A DNA stretch of 64,000 nucleotides, from assembly GCF_013403955.1 (NCBI RefSeq), contig NZ_JABFDG010000001.1, forward strand, positions 1,240,001 through 1,304,000, in the 5' to 3' direction. Of the stretch, positions 52,715 to 61,970 are shown piece by piece. Positions within the stretch are counted from its first letter, which is position 1; the number at the start of each line of letters is the position of its first letter. This DNA is from Winogradskyella vidalii. Lineage in GTDB: Bacteria > Bacteroidota > Bacteroidia > Flavobacteriales > Flavobacteriaceae. Position numbers and translations under genes: made by a program. The notes below the pieces were generated by a model. The model searched no databases. It was given only the letters and a program-made list of their open reading frames with translations, and was not told the DNA's origin.

Positions 52715-53024
52715 AATTGATATTGTGTATAGCGTTTAACTGAGATAAAAAACTCTAATTGATTACCTTTTGCTTTTTTGTGCCTATTTAGTATTATAAA
52801 TTAGTCTTGGTAGGAATTTTAAAGATAGTTGCCTGATTAATTACATAGGTAGCTGTATCTGTAATAGTTTTAACTCATTTGCTTAGTGTTAAATATAATG
52901 GCCGATTCCAATCTTGGTTTTCTTGTTTAAGTTACATTCCATTGTATTAGGGTTAAGCTTTACCTGTTTTGAATCATAAATTTGTAGGCCTATTTTCAAC
53001 TGTTTTAGATTTAAAAATTATTAT
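52715..53024. other. 310-bp spacer with one promoter
   Basis: Separates the divergent SLC13 and phospholipase genes. TAAATTTG at 52977-52984 is a perfect -7 box for the phospholipase gene (ATG 41 bp further). Nothing else is recognised. Confidence 0.55.
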
Positions 53025-53882
53025 ATGAACCAATCTTTGCTCGTCAACCCCTTATTCAAATTATTTAGCTTTATAATAATCATGTTTATGTTTCTTGATG
53101 GAAATTCGCAAGATTACACCAAACAAGAATTAAGTGATTCTATTGCCAATTCTCCTTATTTTTCAATCCATAAGGATAATTATTTTATTACAGGTGTACC
53201 AACTAACACTGCTATTAATAAAAATACGGCCAATGCCAAGTATCAAATTAGTTTTAAGCAAATTCTCACTAGAAGTCGATTGCCTTGGGATACATATTTG
53301 TTTATGACGTATACCCAAAAGTCATTTTGGAATATTTACAAGGAATCATTTCCTTTTAGTGATATCAATTTTAATCCTTCAATAGCCATAGGAAAAGCTT
53401 TTTTTGATAAAGAGGAACGATTAAAAGGTGTTGCAACACTTTCTTTTGAACACGAATCTAATGGTAGGGACAGTATTTTTTCTCGTAGTTGGAATCGATT
53501 GAGTTTAGAATATGCCACTAATGTTTCTAAAAACACCATCGGAAGATTTAAAGTGTGGATGCCATTTGCGTATAAAGAAGGTAACCCAGATTTATTAGAA
53601 TATACGGGCGTAGGGCAAATTAACCTTTCACATATTTTTAAGCCAGATAAATTTTTTGTCGACTTTAGAATTAGAAAAGGCTTGAATCTAGATTTTAAAG
53701 GCTCTGTAAGAACACGTGTTTATTTTAATCCGTTTGACAATAATATCTCTAATCAATATTTAATGCTAGAGTGGTTTGTTGGCCAGGCAGAAGGCTTACT
53801 CAATTACGAACAGTCACAAAGCATGATCAGGCTTGGCTACGTAATAAGAACCAATGAATTTAAGTGGTTAAGAGGGAAATAA
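53025..53882 (+). CDS. pldA: Outer-membrane phospholipase A (OMPLA family)
   Basis: This 285-residue protein has a signal peptide (ending near DGNSQD) and a beta-barrel of the PldA family. The catalytic residues are visible: His143 and Ser145 in FEHESNG and Asn158 in SRSWNRL. It hydrolyses acyl esters of phospholipids that reach the outer leaflet and is activated by dimerisation and Ca2+. Length fits the family. It converges with the YdjM-like gene after 6 bp. Confidence 0.9.
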   Translation: MNQSLLVNPLFKLFSFIIIMFMFLDGNSQDYTKQELSDSIANSPYFSIHKDNYFITGVPTNTAINKNTANAKYQISFKQILTRSRLPWDTYLFMTYTQKSFWNIYKESFPFSDINFNPSIAIGKAFFDKEERLKGVATLSFEHESNGRDSIFSRSWNRLSLEYATNVSKNTIGRFKVWMPFAYKEGNPDLLEYTGVGQINLSHIFKPDKFFVDFRIRKGLNLDFKGSVRTRVYFNPFDNNISNQYLMLEWFVGQAEGLLNYEQSQSMIRLGYVIRTNEFKWLRGK

Positions 53883-53888
53883 TTATAA

Positions 53889-54887
53889 TTAATTGCCTTT
53901 TAATCGTTTCCAAAGTTCCCCCATTAGTTTTTTACCATCACGTTGTGTTTTTTCTTGTTCAATAAACTGAACTTGACCAGAATTATCCACATCAATTAAG
54001 TACTTAAACACAAAATCTTGTGAATCGGGTTCTAAATTCATCAAGCCAAAACGCAAGTCGTTATAATATAATTTCCCGTCTATTTTAGTAATCGTAAACC
54101 AGCCTTCAGAAATAGCAATCATACGTTTTACTTTTTCATTCTTTGCGAGGTCACCTAACAAATTATGGTTTTTGGGATAGGTTTCAAATGTTATTGGTTG
54201 CGTGTCTAAGAAAGAATAGGTTCCTAATAAGTAATTGTCTTCAGTATCTACATTGGCATTCCACAAAATCGTATTAAGTGGAGAAGGTCTTGTGTCTAAT
54301 TGCCGGTAAACTATATCTTGTGTTAGTAAGGCATCTTCAAAACGAGTTGTCGCTACATCTTTTAGAATAAAGGTTAATGCTAAATAGGCGGTACTCACAG
54401 TAAGTCCTATTCCATTGTAAAGGCGTCTTTTTTTAGATGTCCGTTTCTGAAACATGGTTAAAATTAAAAACACTAGAAAAGGTAAGGTGTAAAATGGATC
54501 GATTACAAAAATGGTCTTAAAAGCTAATCTTAAATCTAATGGCCAAAAGAGTTGTGTTCCCCAAGTTGTGTGTGCATCTAAAATAGGATGCGTAATTAAT
54601 GCCCAAAAGAAGAGCCATGCCCAACCTTTAAAATCTTTATAGGATTCATATCGCGATACAATCCAACCAAAAATTGGAGCAAAAAGCACAGAAAAGATAA
54701 TAGAGTGTGTAAACCCACGATGAATTGCTAAAGCCGAAACAGTATCTGTAAAATAAGATGCAAAAATATCTAAATCAGGAATGGTACCTGCAATAGCACC
54801 ATATAATATAGCTTTGTTGCCTACTTTTTTTCCTAAAACAGCTTCGCCAACGGCTGCGCCTAAAACGATTTGTGTAAGTGAATCCAT
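53889..54887 (-). CDS. YdjM-type membrane-bound metal-dependent hydrolase
   Basis: This 332-residue protein has the typical opening MDSLTQIVLGAAVGEA, then TIPDLDIF, HRGFTHS and HPILDAHTTWGTQLFWP. These provide the His/Asp metal ligands of the LexA-regulated YdjM/DUF457 family. Several membrane helices cover residues 1-190; a soluble C-terminal part follows. Biochemical substrate is unknown. It is a single gene, divergent from the NO-signalling operon. Confidence 0.85.
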   Translation of the reverse strand: MDSLTQIVLGAAVGEAVLGKKVGNKAILYGAIAGTIPDLDIFASYFTDTVSALAIHRGFTHSIIFSVLFAPIFGWIVSRYESYKDFKGWAWLFFWALITHPILDAHTTWGTQLFWPLDLRLAFKTIFVIDPFYTLPFLVFLILTMFQKRTSKKRRLYNGIGLTVSTAYLALTFILKDVATTRFEDALLTQDIVYRQLDTRPSPLNTILWNANVDTEDNYLLGTYSFLDTQPITFETYPKNHNLLGDLAKNEKVKRMIAISEGWFTITKIDGKLYYNDLRFGLMNLEPDSQDFVFKYLIDVDNSGQVQFIEQEKTQRDGKKLMGELWKRLKGN

Positions 54888-55076
54888 ATTAAAAACAAAA
54901 GTAAGTGTTCTCTATTATAAAATCTTATTTTTAATTAATTCAGTGGAATAAATGTAGAATTAATTTTTAAAAATTAATGTTGCTTTTTAAGCTTTTTACT
55001 AAAGAATAGCCTAACTAAAGCTGAATGATTTTTTGTGTATTAACAAAGGATTGAGTCGTGGCTTTTTTCGTACTTT

Positions 55077-55167
55077 ACCGTTCGTCGATACTTTTTTTCC
55101 ATCCGACGACAGTATAACCCAGTCAAACGAATATAATCTATATACATATAAAATTAGATTAAGTTAG
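55077..55167 (+). promoter_or_regulatory. Putative LytTR-controlled promoter 1 (NO operon)
   Basis: ACCGTTCGTCGATAC (55077-55091) fits the 9-bp LytTR consensus at ACCGTTCGT. AACGAA lies at +49 (55126) and the -7 box TAAGTTAG (7/8 match) at +83 (55160-55167). The operon ATG is at 55192. The rest of the 304-bp spacer from 54888 shows nothing else. Confidence 0.7.
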
Positions 55168-55191
55168 CTCTTTAATAATAAAACTGTGTAA

Positions 55192-55602
55192 ATGAAAACC
55201 CTCAATATTTTACTTATAGAAGACGATATGATTGAAGTGATGAAGCTTAATAGGGCTTCAAAATCAATTCAATTAAATCATAATGTCATTGAAGCTAATA
55301 ACGGCGAAGAAGCTCTTAAGTTATTGGAAAACAAAGATAATTTACCAGATATTATTTTACTAGATTTAAACATGCCTAAAATTAACGGTATAGAATTTTT
55401 AAAAATTTTAAAAGCCGATAATCGACTAAAGTATATTCCTACTATTATTTTAACGACCTCAAATAATCAGCGCGATTTATTAGAGTGTTATAAAATAGGA
55501 ATTGCTGGTTATGTATTAAAACCTTTAAAATATGAAGATTATGTTTCTAAAATCGAAAAATTATTATCATATTGGAGTATTAATGAATTAATAACAGCGT
55601 AA
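55192..55602 (+). CDS. Single-domain response regulator
   Basis: This 136-residue receiver domain has no output domain (Rcp1-like): acidic EDD (residues 10-12), phospho-acceptor Asp58 in IILLDLNMPK, Thr in LTTSNN and Lys in LKPLKY. It can act as a phosphate sink or relay intermediate for the kinases and HPt encoded downstream, or act by binding a target. First gene of the operon; its TAA overlaps the ATG of the H-NOX gene by one base. Confidence 0.92.
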   Translation: MKTLNILLIEDDMIEVMKLNRASKSIQLNHNVIEANNGEEALKLLENKDNLPDIILLDLNMPKINGIEFLKILKADNRLKYIPTIILTTSNNQRDLLECYKIGIAGYVLKPLKYEDYVSKIEKLLSYWSINELITA

Positions 55603-56141
55603 TGAAAGGAATTGTTTTTACAGAATTCTTAGATTTAGTAGAAGAAAAGTTTGGTTTAGAGATGGTTGATAAAATTATTTCTAGTTCTAAACTCGAGTCC
55701 GATGGGGTTTATACTTCCGTTGGGACTTACAGTTTTTCAGAAATGCTACAATTATTACAGCACCTTAGTAATAATACGGGGATTTCTATAGACAATTTGC
55801 TTTTAGTATATGCGGAGCACTTTTTTAGTGTTATAGAAAAAAGTTATCCAGGGCTGTTAGAAACCTACAACGACCCAATAGAGATGTTATCTTCTATAGA
55901 AAATCATATTCATATTGAAGTTCAAAAGATTTACCCAGATGCAGAACTACCTACTTTTGAAGTGATTGAGAAAACCGATAATTCGCTTATTATGGACTAT
56001 AATTCCAGTAGAGCGATGCATCATTTTGGATTAGGTTTAATGAATAAAACCTTTGAACATTTTAACTCAACCGCAACCATTCAATTAGAAAAAATAAAAG
56101 AAGATGGCACTAAAGTAAGATTTATTATTAATAAAGATTGA
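55602..56141 (+). CDS. H-NOX haem nitric-oxide sensor
   Basis: This 179-residue stand-alone H-NOX protein starts MKGIVFTEFLDLVEEKFG. The haem-ligand region is HIHIEVQKIYPDAELP (proximal His104), and the haem-propionate-binding YxSxR is Tyr133-Arg137 (YNSSR). In bacteria these proteins bind NO and modulate a partner histidine kinase, here encoded next with a one-base stop/start overlap. No distal-pocket Tyr needed for O2 binding is obvious, which suits NO selectivity (inference). Confidence 0.93.
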   Translation: MKGIVFTEFLDLVEEKFGLEMVDKIISSSKLESDGVYTSVGTYSFSEMLQLLQHLSNNTGISIDNLLLVYAEHFFSVIEKSYPGLLETYNDPIEMLSSIENHIHIEVQKIYPDAELPTFEVIEKTDNSLIMDYNSSRAMHHFGLGLMNKTFEHFNSTATIQLEKIKEDGTKVRFIINKD

Positions 56142-58483
56142 TGAGCCAAGACCAAATCGCTATCCTACAACGCGCACTAGAAAGAGAAAAAAAAGCTAGA
56201 AAAGCCGCAGAAAAAATTCTTGAAGAAAAATCAAGAGAACTCTACTTTACCTCACAAAAATTAGAGAACTTATTAGATGAAAAATCATCCCAATTAGAAG
56301 GCGTTTTCGAGAATATCGTTGACGCTTTTGTTTTAATGGATATTAAGGGTAATATTTTAAAATTTAACGATGCAGCGACCAAACTGTTTGGTTATGATAT
56401 TTCTAAAGAATCTATAAATGTATCTAATCTTGTACATCAAGATGATTTTAAATATGCGGTTTTGTCTTTTGAAGAACTTATAACTAAAGGTTTTTTTAAA
56501 AATTACGAGGCTAGAGTTTATACCAAATCTAAAGAGATTAAATGGGTACATATCAATGCTAGTATTGTTTTTGATAGAAAAAATAAACCAATAGCAGCCC
56601 AAGGTATTGTAAGAGATATTACCCAAGAAAAAGCTTTAAAACAACAGTTAGAAGATCAAAAAAACCAATTGAGTATTATTATAAATAATTCGCCAATTGG
56701 TATATCGCTTTCTAAATCTAATTATAGAGGGTTATTACAAATTAATCGAGCATTAGTCAATATGTTAGGTTACAGTGCTGAAGAGTTAAAAACTATGAAA
56801 GTACAAGATATAACTCATCCCGATGACGAAGAAGCTTCTAAACTATTAAGGGATCAATTATATAGTGGTGAGATTGATCAATTTAATATAGAAAAAAGAT
56901 ACATCAAAAAAGATGGTAACATTTTTTGGGCAAAAACCAATGTTACTGCCGTACGCGACAAATATGGGGAAATAGAATACCAAGTCGCAACACTAGAAGA
57001 TATCTCTAAAGAGCGCGAGTCAAAAGAAAAACTAATAGAATCTGAAAATAGATTAGCAACCTTAGTTTTAAACTTAGATAGTGGTATTCTTTTAGAAGAT
57101 GAAAACCGTAAGGTAGTGCTAACCAACCATAAATTTTGTGAGCTTTTAAATATAGATATTGCTGTTGATGATTTATATGGTATGGACTGTTCTGAAGCCG
57201 CAGAGCAAAATAAAGTTTTATTTAAGGACCCCAATGCTTTTGTTAAGCGGATGAATGAAATTGATAGCGCAAAACAAATGGTTATTGGAGATGAATTAGA
57301 AATGCTAGATGGAAAGATTTTAGAACGTAATTATCTACCTATAACTATTGGAGAAAAATCTAAAGGTTTTCTTTGGACGTTTACAGATGTTACTTTAAAG
57401 CGTAGATATAGTAAAAGTCTTGAGGCTCAAAAACAAAAATATTATAACATTATTGCTAATATGAACCTAGGGTTGGTTGAGGTGAGTAGTGATAATAAAA
57501 TTTTAATGGTCAATCAGAGCTTTACGGAAATGTCTGGTTATAATGAAGTAGAATTATTAGGAAAACATACCAATGCTATTTTTAATACAGAAGAAGCCAA
57601 AGCAGTTATAGCAATAGAGAATGCAAAACGAAAAAAAGGACAATCTAATTCTTACGAAGTTAAGGTAGAAACAAAAAATGGAGAGATACGATATTGGCTT
57701 ATAAGTGGTGCTCCAAATTACGATTTAAATGGAGATATTGTAGGTTCTATTGGGGTACATTTAGATATTACAGAGCTAAAAAAATTAGAACTTCAAAAAG
57801 AAAAATTATTACTTAAACTTGAAAAAAGTAATGATGAATTACAGGAGTATGCCCACATTGTGTCTCACGATTTAAAATCGCCCTTAAGAAGTATTGATGC
57901 ATTAGTAAGTTGGTTAAAAGAGGATAACAAGGGGAAATTAGATGAGATGAGTCTTAGGAACTTTGATCTAATAGAAACCACTTTAGAAAAGATGGAGCAA
58001 CTTATATCAGATGTGCTTGCCTACTCAAGCATAGGAAGCGATTCAGATACAAAAGCAGATGTAAACCTAAATACTAAATTAGATAATATTATCTCAATGC
58101 TTTATATACCCGAGCATATAGATATTAAAATTTTACATCCTTTACCTATTGTTAATGGTGATGCTACTAAACTGCAACAATTATTTCAAAATTTAATCAG
58201 TAATGCCATCAAATTTATTGATAAAGATAAGGGGGTAATAATTATTGATTTTGAAGATCTAAAGAGCCATTATAAATTTTCAATAAAAGATAATGGTATT
58301 GGTATAGACAAACAGTTTCACAATAAAATATTTAAAATTTTTCACGCTTTAAATAAAAGTAAAGATTCAACAGGTATCGGATTATCGATAGTAAAGAAAA
58401 TTATCGATTTACATGAAGGTCAGATTTGGCTAGAGAGCGAGCCAAATGTAGGAACTACATTTTACTTTACTTTAAAAAAATAA
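56141..58483 (+). CDS. Multi-PAS sensor histidine kinase (H-NOX partner)
   Basis: The start is ATG at 56141, overlapping the H-NOX stop (TGATG). The 780-residue soluble protein has an N-terminal coiled coil (about 10-55; EREKKARKAAEKILEEKS), four PAS domains (about 55-165, 175-290, 300-415, 430-548), HisKA with phospho-acceptor His576 (IVSHDLKSPLRS), and HATPase with NLISNAIKF, DNGIGID and GIGLSIVKKI. No receiver is fused. Coiled-coil N-termini of this kind are found on H-NOX- and NosP-associated kinases. Output probably goes through the HPt and receivers in the operon. Confidence 0.92.
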   Translation: MSQDQIAILQRALEREKKARKAAEKILEEKSRELYFTSQKLENLLDEKSSQLEGVFENIVDAFVLMDIKGNILKFNDAATKLFGYDISKESINVSNLVHQDDFKYAVLSFEELITKGFFKNYEARVYTKSKEIKWVHINASIVFDRKNKPIAAQGIVRDITQEKALKQQLEDQKNQLSIIINNSPIGISLSKSNYRGLLQINRALVNMLGYSAEELKTMKVQDITHPDDEEASKLLRDQLYSGEIDQFNIEKRYIKKDGNIFWAKTNVTAVRDKYGEIEYQVATLEDISKERESKEKLIESENRLATLVLNLDSGILLEDENRKVVLTNHKFCELLNIDIAVDDLYGMDCSEAAEQNKVLFKDPNAFVKRMNEIDSAKQMVIGDELEMLDGKILERNYLPITIGEKSKGFLWTFTDVTLKRRYSKSLEAQKQKYYNIIANMNLGLVEVSSDNKILMVNQSFTEMSGYNEVELLGKHTNAIFNTEEAKAVIAIENAKRKKGQSNSYEVKVETKNGEIRYWLISGAPNYDLNGDIVGSIGVHLDITELKKLELQKEKLLLKLEKSNDELQEYAHIVSHDLKSPLRSIDALVSWLKEDNKGKLDEMSLRNFDLIETTLEKMEQLISDVLAYSSIGSDSDTKADVNLNTKLDNIISMLYIPEHIDIKILHPLPIVNGDATKLQQLFQNLISNAIKFIDKDKGVIIIDFEDLKSHYKFSIKDNGIGIDKQFHNKIFKIFHALNKSKDSTGIGLSIVKKIIDLHEGQIWLESEPNVGTTFYFTLKK

Positions 58484-58485
58484 AA

Positions 58486-59619
58486 ATGAAAACAGTACAA
58501 TTAATAAAATACAACGACAAAGACTGGGTGTATGTTGGTGACAATCAAAAATTAAAAGCGCCTTTAGTTTTGGTTTTTGGTAATCGTTATATGTTAGAAG
58601 ATTCATCCATTTATACAGAAATTAAAGCATTATTTCCAGATGGTCATATAGTATTTGGTTCGGCTTGTGCTGAAATTTCTTCAAGTACAGTAAACGAGGA
58701 TAGTATTACCATTACGGCAATGGAATTTGAACGGAGTACATTTGATATTAAAACAAGTAATGTTCTTGATACAGATTTAGATAGCTTTAAAACAGGAAAA
58801 GAATTAATTGAGAAATTTTCAGCCGAAGGATTAAGATATGTTTTGGTAGTTTCTGAAGGAAGTTTTATTAACGGAAGCCAGTTAACTAGAGGTATGAGTA
58901 TGTCTGGTATGGATAACCTGCTAATTACAGGTGGTCTTTGTGGAGATGATACCCGTTTTGAAAAAACCATAGCTTCTTATAATGAAAATCCTAAAGCCGG
59001 CGAAATTGTTGCAATTGGTTTTTATGGCGAATCCTTAGAAATTTCATTTTCAATTTATGGCGGATGGACGCCTTTTGGGCCAGAACGAACCGTAACAAAA
59101 TCTAAAGATAATATTCTTTACGAACTAGATAATAAACCCGCTTTAGATTTATATAAAACCTACTTAGGAGATAAAGCAAAAGATTTGCCAGGAGCCGCAT
59201 TATTGTATCCTTTAAATGTTAAGTCCGTAGATGAAGAGCAATCCATAGTACGTTCGATTTTAAATATCAATGAAGAAGAAAATGCCGTTGTTTTAGCAGG
59301 TGATATTCAAATAGGTTCTAAGGTACAATTAATGATGACTAATGTAGATAACATTGCAAATGCATCCGAACGTGCCGCTAAACAAGCGTTAGAATTTAGA
59401 GTTAATACACCTGAAATTGCTTTTTTAGTGAGCTGTATAGGTAGAAAATTAGTATTAGACCAACGTGTAGAAGAAGAAATAGATGAGGTAATTGAGGTTT
59501 TGGGGACAGAAACTACGGTTAGTGGGTTTTATTCTTATGGTGAAATAGCACCATTTCATGGAGAAACAGCATGCCAATTGCATAACCAAACGATGACGAT
59601 AACATTAATTAGTGAATAA
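58486..59619 (+). CDS. FIST-domain sensor (NosP-like)
   Basis: This 377-residue protein starts MKTVQLIKYNDKDW; a longer frame start would overlap the kinase gene. FIST_N occupies about 25-215 (ALFPDGHIVFGSACAEIS, LITGGLCGDDTRFEKT) and FIST_C about 215-375 (GEIAPFHGETACQLHNQTM). NosP proteins, which bind NO through haem, are FIST proteins encoded beside a kinase, as here. Haem binding cannot be proven from sequence, and FIST proteins may instead sense small ligands. It overlaps the next kinase gene by one base. Confidence 0.88.
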   Translation: MKTVQLIKYNDKDWVYVGDNQKLKAPLVLVFGNRYMLEDSSIYTEIKALFPDGHIVFGSACAEISSSTVNEDSITITAMEFERSTFDIKTSNVLDTDLDSFKTGKELIEKFSAEGLRYVLVVSEGSFINGSQLTRGMSMSGMDNLLITGGLCGDDTRFEKTIASYNENPKAGEIVAIGFYGESLEISFSIYGGWTPFGPERTVTKSKDNILYELDNKPALDLYKTYLGDKAKDLPGAALLYPLNVKSVDEEQSIVRSILNINEEENAVVLAGDIQIGSKVQLMMTNVDNIANASERAAKQALEFRVNTPEIAFLVSCIGRKLVLDQRVEEEIDEVIEVLGTETTVSGFYSYGEIAPFHGETACQLHNQTMTITLISE

Positions 59620-60671
59620 TGAATTCGTTATTAAAGCGGCAAATACGAAAATATTTAAGTGAAGACTTAAAGGCAAACGAAGATTTAGCTGAATTTTTAA
59701 AAGCGGTTAATCAATCTTATAATAATTTTGATGAACAGTCCTCTATGATTCAAAGAGCAATGTCTATTAGTTCTGAAGAATTGTACACTGCTAACAAAAA
59801 ACTACAAAACGAAGCTAAAGAACAACAAGAACTAATAGATAAGTTAAAAGAGGTGATTAATACACTTAAATTCTATAAGTTAAAAGAGGATGAAAAGGAA
59901 GATGCAGTTAAATTAACGAGTTCAGAATTGGTAGACTTTATCGATGATCAAACCAAAGAGATTATTGAAATGAACAAGCAAAAAGAATCCCTTTTAAATG
60001 AATTGGCTTATCAAAATCAAGAGTTGAGTGATTATGCCCATATGGTTTCGCACGACTTAAAATCTCCGTTACGTAGTATAGATACTTTAACAACATGGCT
60101 TAACGAAGATTATAAAGATGCTTTTGATGCTAGTGGAGAAAAAAGCTTACAACTTATTAGATCTAATGTTCAAAAAATGGACACGCTAATAAATGGGATT
60201 TTAGAATATTCAACGATAGGTAAAGATCATATAGAAACGTATGATGTAAATCTTAATAAATTGCTGATTAGTATTTTAAGTATCATTGAAGTACCAAAGC
60301 ATATTAAGGTTAAAAAAACTATTTTACCAATGGTTAAAGGTGATAAATACCGATTACAACAGGTGTTTAAAAATCTTATAACGAATGCTATAGCTTACAA
60401 TGATAAAGAAAAGGGGATAATTAAAATAGGAGCTACAGATCGCGGTGATTTTTGGGAATTTTCAGTGGAAGATAACGGTATTGGTATTGAAGAGGTGTAT
60501 TTTGATAAAATATTTAAAACCTTTGAAAAACTAGAAAACAGAACTGAATCTACAGGAATAGGATTATCTATAGCTAAAAAAATTGTAAATTTATATGGTG
60601 GTGAAATATGGTTGAAATCAAAAATTAATGAAGGCACTACTTTTTATTTTACTTTAAAAAAAACGATATAA
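59619..60671 (+). CDS. Soluble histidine kinase (FIST partner)
   Basis: This 350-residue kinase has no PAS or membrane helices. The first ~125 residues are helical (EFLKAVNQSYNNFDEQSSM, SISSEELYTANKKLQNEA), the N-terminal signature seen in kinases paired with FIST/NosP proteins. HisKA carries His145 (MVSHDLKSPLRS) and HATPase has NLITNAIAYN, DNGIGIEE and GIGLSIAKKI. Its catalytic half is strongly similar to the multi-PAS kinase upstream, so the two may share phospho-targets or form heterodimers. One-base overlaps on both sides. Confidence 0.92.
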   Translation: MNSLLKRQIRKYLSEDLKANEDLAEFLKAVNQSYNNFDEQSSMIQRAMSISSEELYTANKKLQNEAKEQQELIDKLKEVINTLKFYKLKEDEKEDAVKLTSSELVDFIDDQTKEIIEMNKQKESLLNELAYQNQELSDYAHMVSHDLKSPLRSIDTLTTWLNEDYKDAFDASGEKSLQLIRSNVQKMDTLINGILEYSTIGKDHIETYDVNLNKLLISILSIIEVPKHIKVKKTILPMVKGDKYRLQQVFKNLITNAIAYNDKEKGIIKIGATDRGDFWEFSVEDNGIGIEEVYFDKIFKTFEKLENRTESTGIGLSIAKKIVNLYGGEIWLKSKINEGTTFYFTLKKTI

Positions 60672-60988
60672 TGGAACAGCCTAATTTATCCTATATTAAT
60701 AGTATGTCTGGTGGAGATAAAGCTTTTGAGCAGAAATTAATAAGCATCATTAAAGGAGAGTTTCCAGAAGAAAAAAGGGTGTATTACACCAATTTAAAAG
60801 CAAAGAATTATAAACTTACCGCAGATAACGTTCATAAACTTAAACATAAAATTAGTATTTTAGGCCTTGAGAAGAGTTATGAGATTGCAGTAGCATTCGA
60901 AAATAATTTATTAGAAGGAAATACCGAGCTTCAAGACCAATTCGAATCTATTCTTAAAACCATAACACGATATTTACAAGAGTTATAA
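60671..60988 (+). CDS. Histidine phosphotransfer (HPt) protein
   Basis: A 105-residue four-helix-bundle HPt domain with phospho-acceptor His55 in NVHKLKHKISILGL (family pattern HxLKG with K-H in place of K-G). It would carry phosphate between the two kinases and the single receiver or LytTR regulator. Its ATG overlaps the kinase stop; the LytTR gene follows 10 bp later. Confidence 0.88.
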   Translation: MEQPNLSYINSMSGGDKAFEQKLISIIKGEFPEEKRVYYTNLKAKNYKLTADNVHKLKHKISILGLEKSYEIAVAFENNLLEGNTELQDQFESILKTITRYLQEL

Positions 60989-60998
60989 GTAGGAGAAT

Positions 60999-61724
60999 AT
61001 GAATTGTATTATTATAGATGACGAAGCTACAGCAAGAGCAATCATTGGACAGCTGTGTTCAAATATAGAGAGTTTAACTGTTTTAGAAGAGTTTCCTAAT
61101 GCTATGCAAGCCATAAAATATTTAAATCAAAATACCATTGATTTAATTTTTTTAGACATTCACATGCCCGATTTTACAGGTTTTGATTTTATAGAAACTA
61201 TTAAAAACCCACCCAAAATCATTTTAACAACATCGGATCCTAATTTTGCGATTCAAGCTTTTGAGTACGATTGTATTGTAGATTATTTGGTAAAACCAAT
61301 TACTCCAGAGCGTTTTCAAAAAGCTATTCAAAAGGCAGAAACAACTGTCACTAAACCTAAAGCACATACTGCAACATCTGATGCTTCAATAGAAAAAGTA
61401 GAATCTAGTTCTGGTAATGATCTTTATGTAAACATTGATAGACGATTGATAAAAATTGATATTCCTAGTGTTTATTTGGTAGAGGCTAAAGGGGATTATA
61501 TTCAGATTAAAACAGAAGATAAAAATTACACTGTGCATTCTACTTTAAAAAAAATTGAAGAGAAGTTACCAGATGATTTATTTTTAAAGATTCATCGATC
61601 CTATATTATAAATGTGGATAAAATTATTGATATAGAAGATAATAGTGTACTGATAAAAAAAGATGTGATACCAGTAAGTCGTTCTAACCGACCAGAATTA
61701 ATGAAGCGTCTTAATTTATTATAA
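60999..61724 (+). CDS. LytTR-family response regulator (output of NO relay)
   Basis: A 241-residue regulator. The receiver has DDE (7-9), Asp53 (IFLDIHMPD), a Thr-Thr pair and Lys in YLVKPI. A Thr/Ser/Ala-rich linker (about 120-138) precedes a LytTR domain (about 140-240; FLKIHRSYIINVDKI, PVSRSNRPELM). It is the only DNA-binding protein of the operon and thus the natural ligand for the shared box at 55077, 61771 and 61971, which would include autoregulation. Confidence 0.92.
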   Translation: MNCIIIDDEATARAIIGQLCSNIESLTVLEEFPNAMQAIKYLNQNTIDLIFLDIHMPDFTGFDFIETIKNPPKIILTTSDPNFAIQAFEYDCIVDYLVKPITPERFQKAIQKAETTVTKPKAHTATSDASIEKVESSSGNDLYVNIDRRLIKIDIPSVYLVEAKGDYIQIKTEDKNYTVHSTLKKIEEKLPDDLFLKIHRSYIINVDKIIDIEDNSVLIKKDVIPVSRSNRPELMKRLNLL

Positions 61725-61770
61725 GTACTAGTATCCATATAAAATAAATACTCCGATTTTTTATAAAATT

Positions 61771-61861
61771 ACCATTCGTCGTTACAATATTGTTACCCAA
61801 CAGGCTGGGTGTTTTACTGAACGAAAAAAAATATAAATGAGGCTACTAACTGCTATATTTG
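61771..61861 (+). promoter_or_regulatory. Putative LytTR-controlled promoter 2 (small RNA)
   Basis: ACCATTCGTCGTTAC (61771-61785), AACGAA at +49 (61820) and a perfect -7 box TATATTTG at +83 (61854-61861). A terminator follows only 48 bp later. Confidence 0.65.
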
Positions 61862-61867
61862 ACATTG

Positions 61868-61940
61868 AATTGTTAGATTAATAATGATTAAGTAGTTGAT
61901 TAAGTTTTAAGGCAAAAGATTTTTCTTTTGCCTTTTTTTT
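61868..61940 (+). ncRNA. Candidate small RNA (~70 nt)
   Basis: Bounded by the -7 box at 61854-61861 (predicted start near 61868) and the strong terminator hairpin at 61909-61940. No ORF longer than three codons starts in it. The body is AT-rich and single-stranded-looking before the hairpin. Exact ends are inferred. Confidence 0.4.
61909..61940 (+). terminator. Strong rho-independent terminator
   Basis: Perfect 10-bp stem AAGGCAAAAG / CTTTTGCCTT with a 6-base loop and T-run. It could end both the NO operon (stop 185 bp upstream) and the candidate small RNA. Confidence 0.92.
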
Positions 61941-61970
61941 ATACTATGAATCTAAGTAAAAAAGTTGAAA

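Noticed and set aside
52937-52954. Sequence resembling the island palindrome upstream of the phospholipase A gene
   Set aside because: The gap to the -7 box is 22 bp instead of 21, and the invariant C5, C12 and A17 are missing; judged chance similarity.
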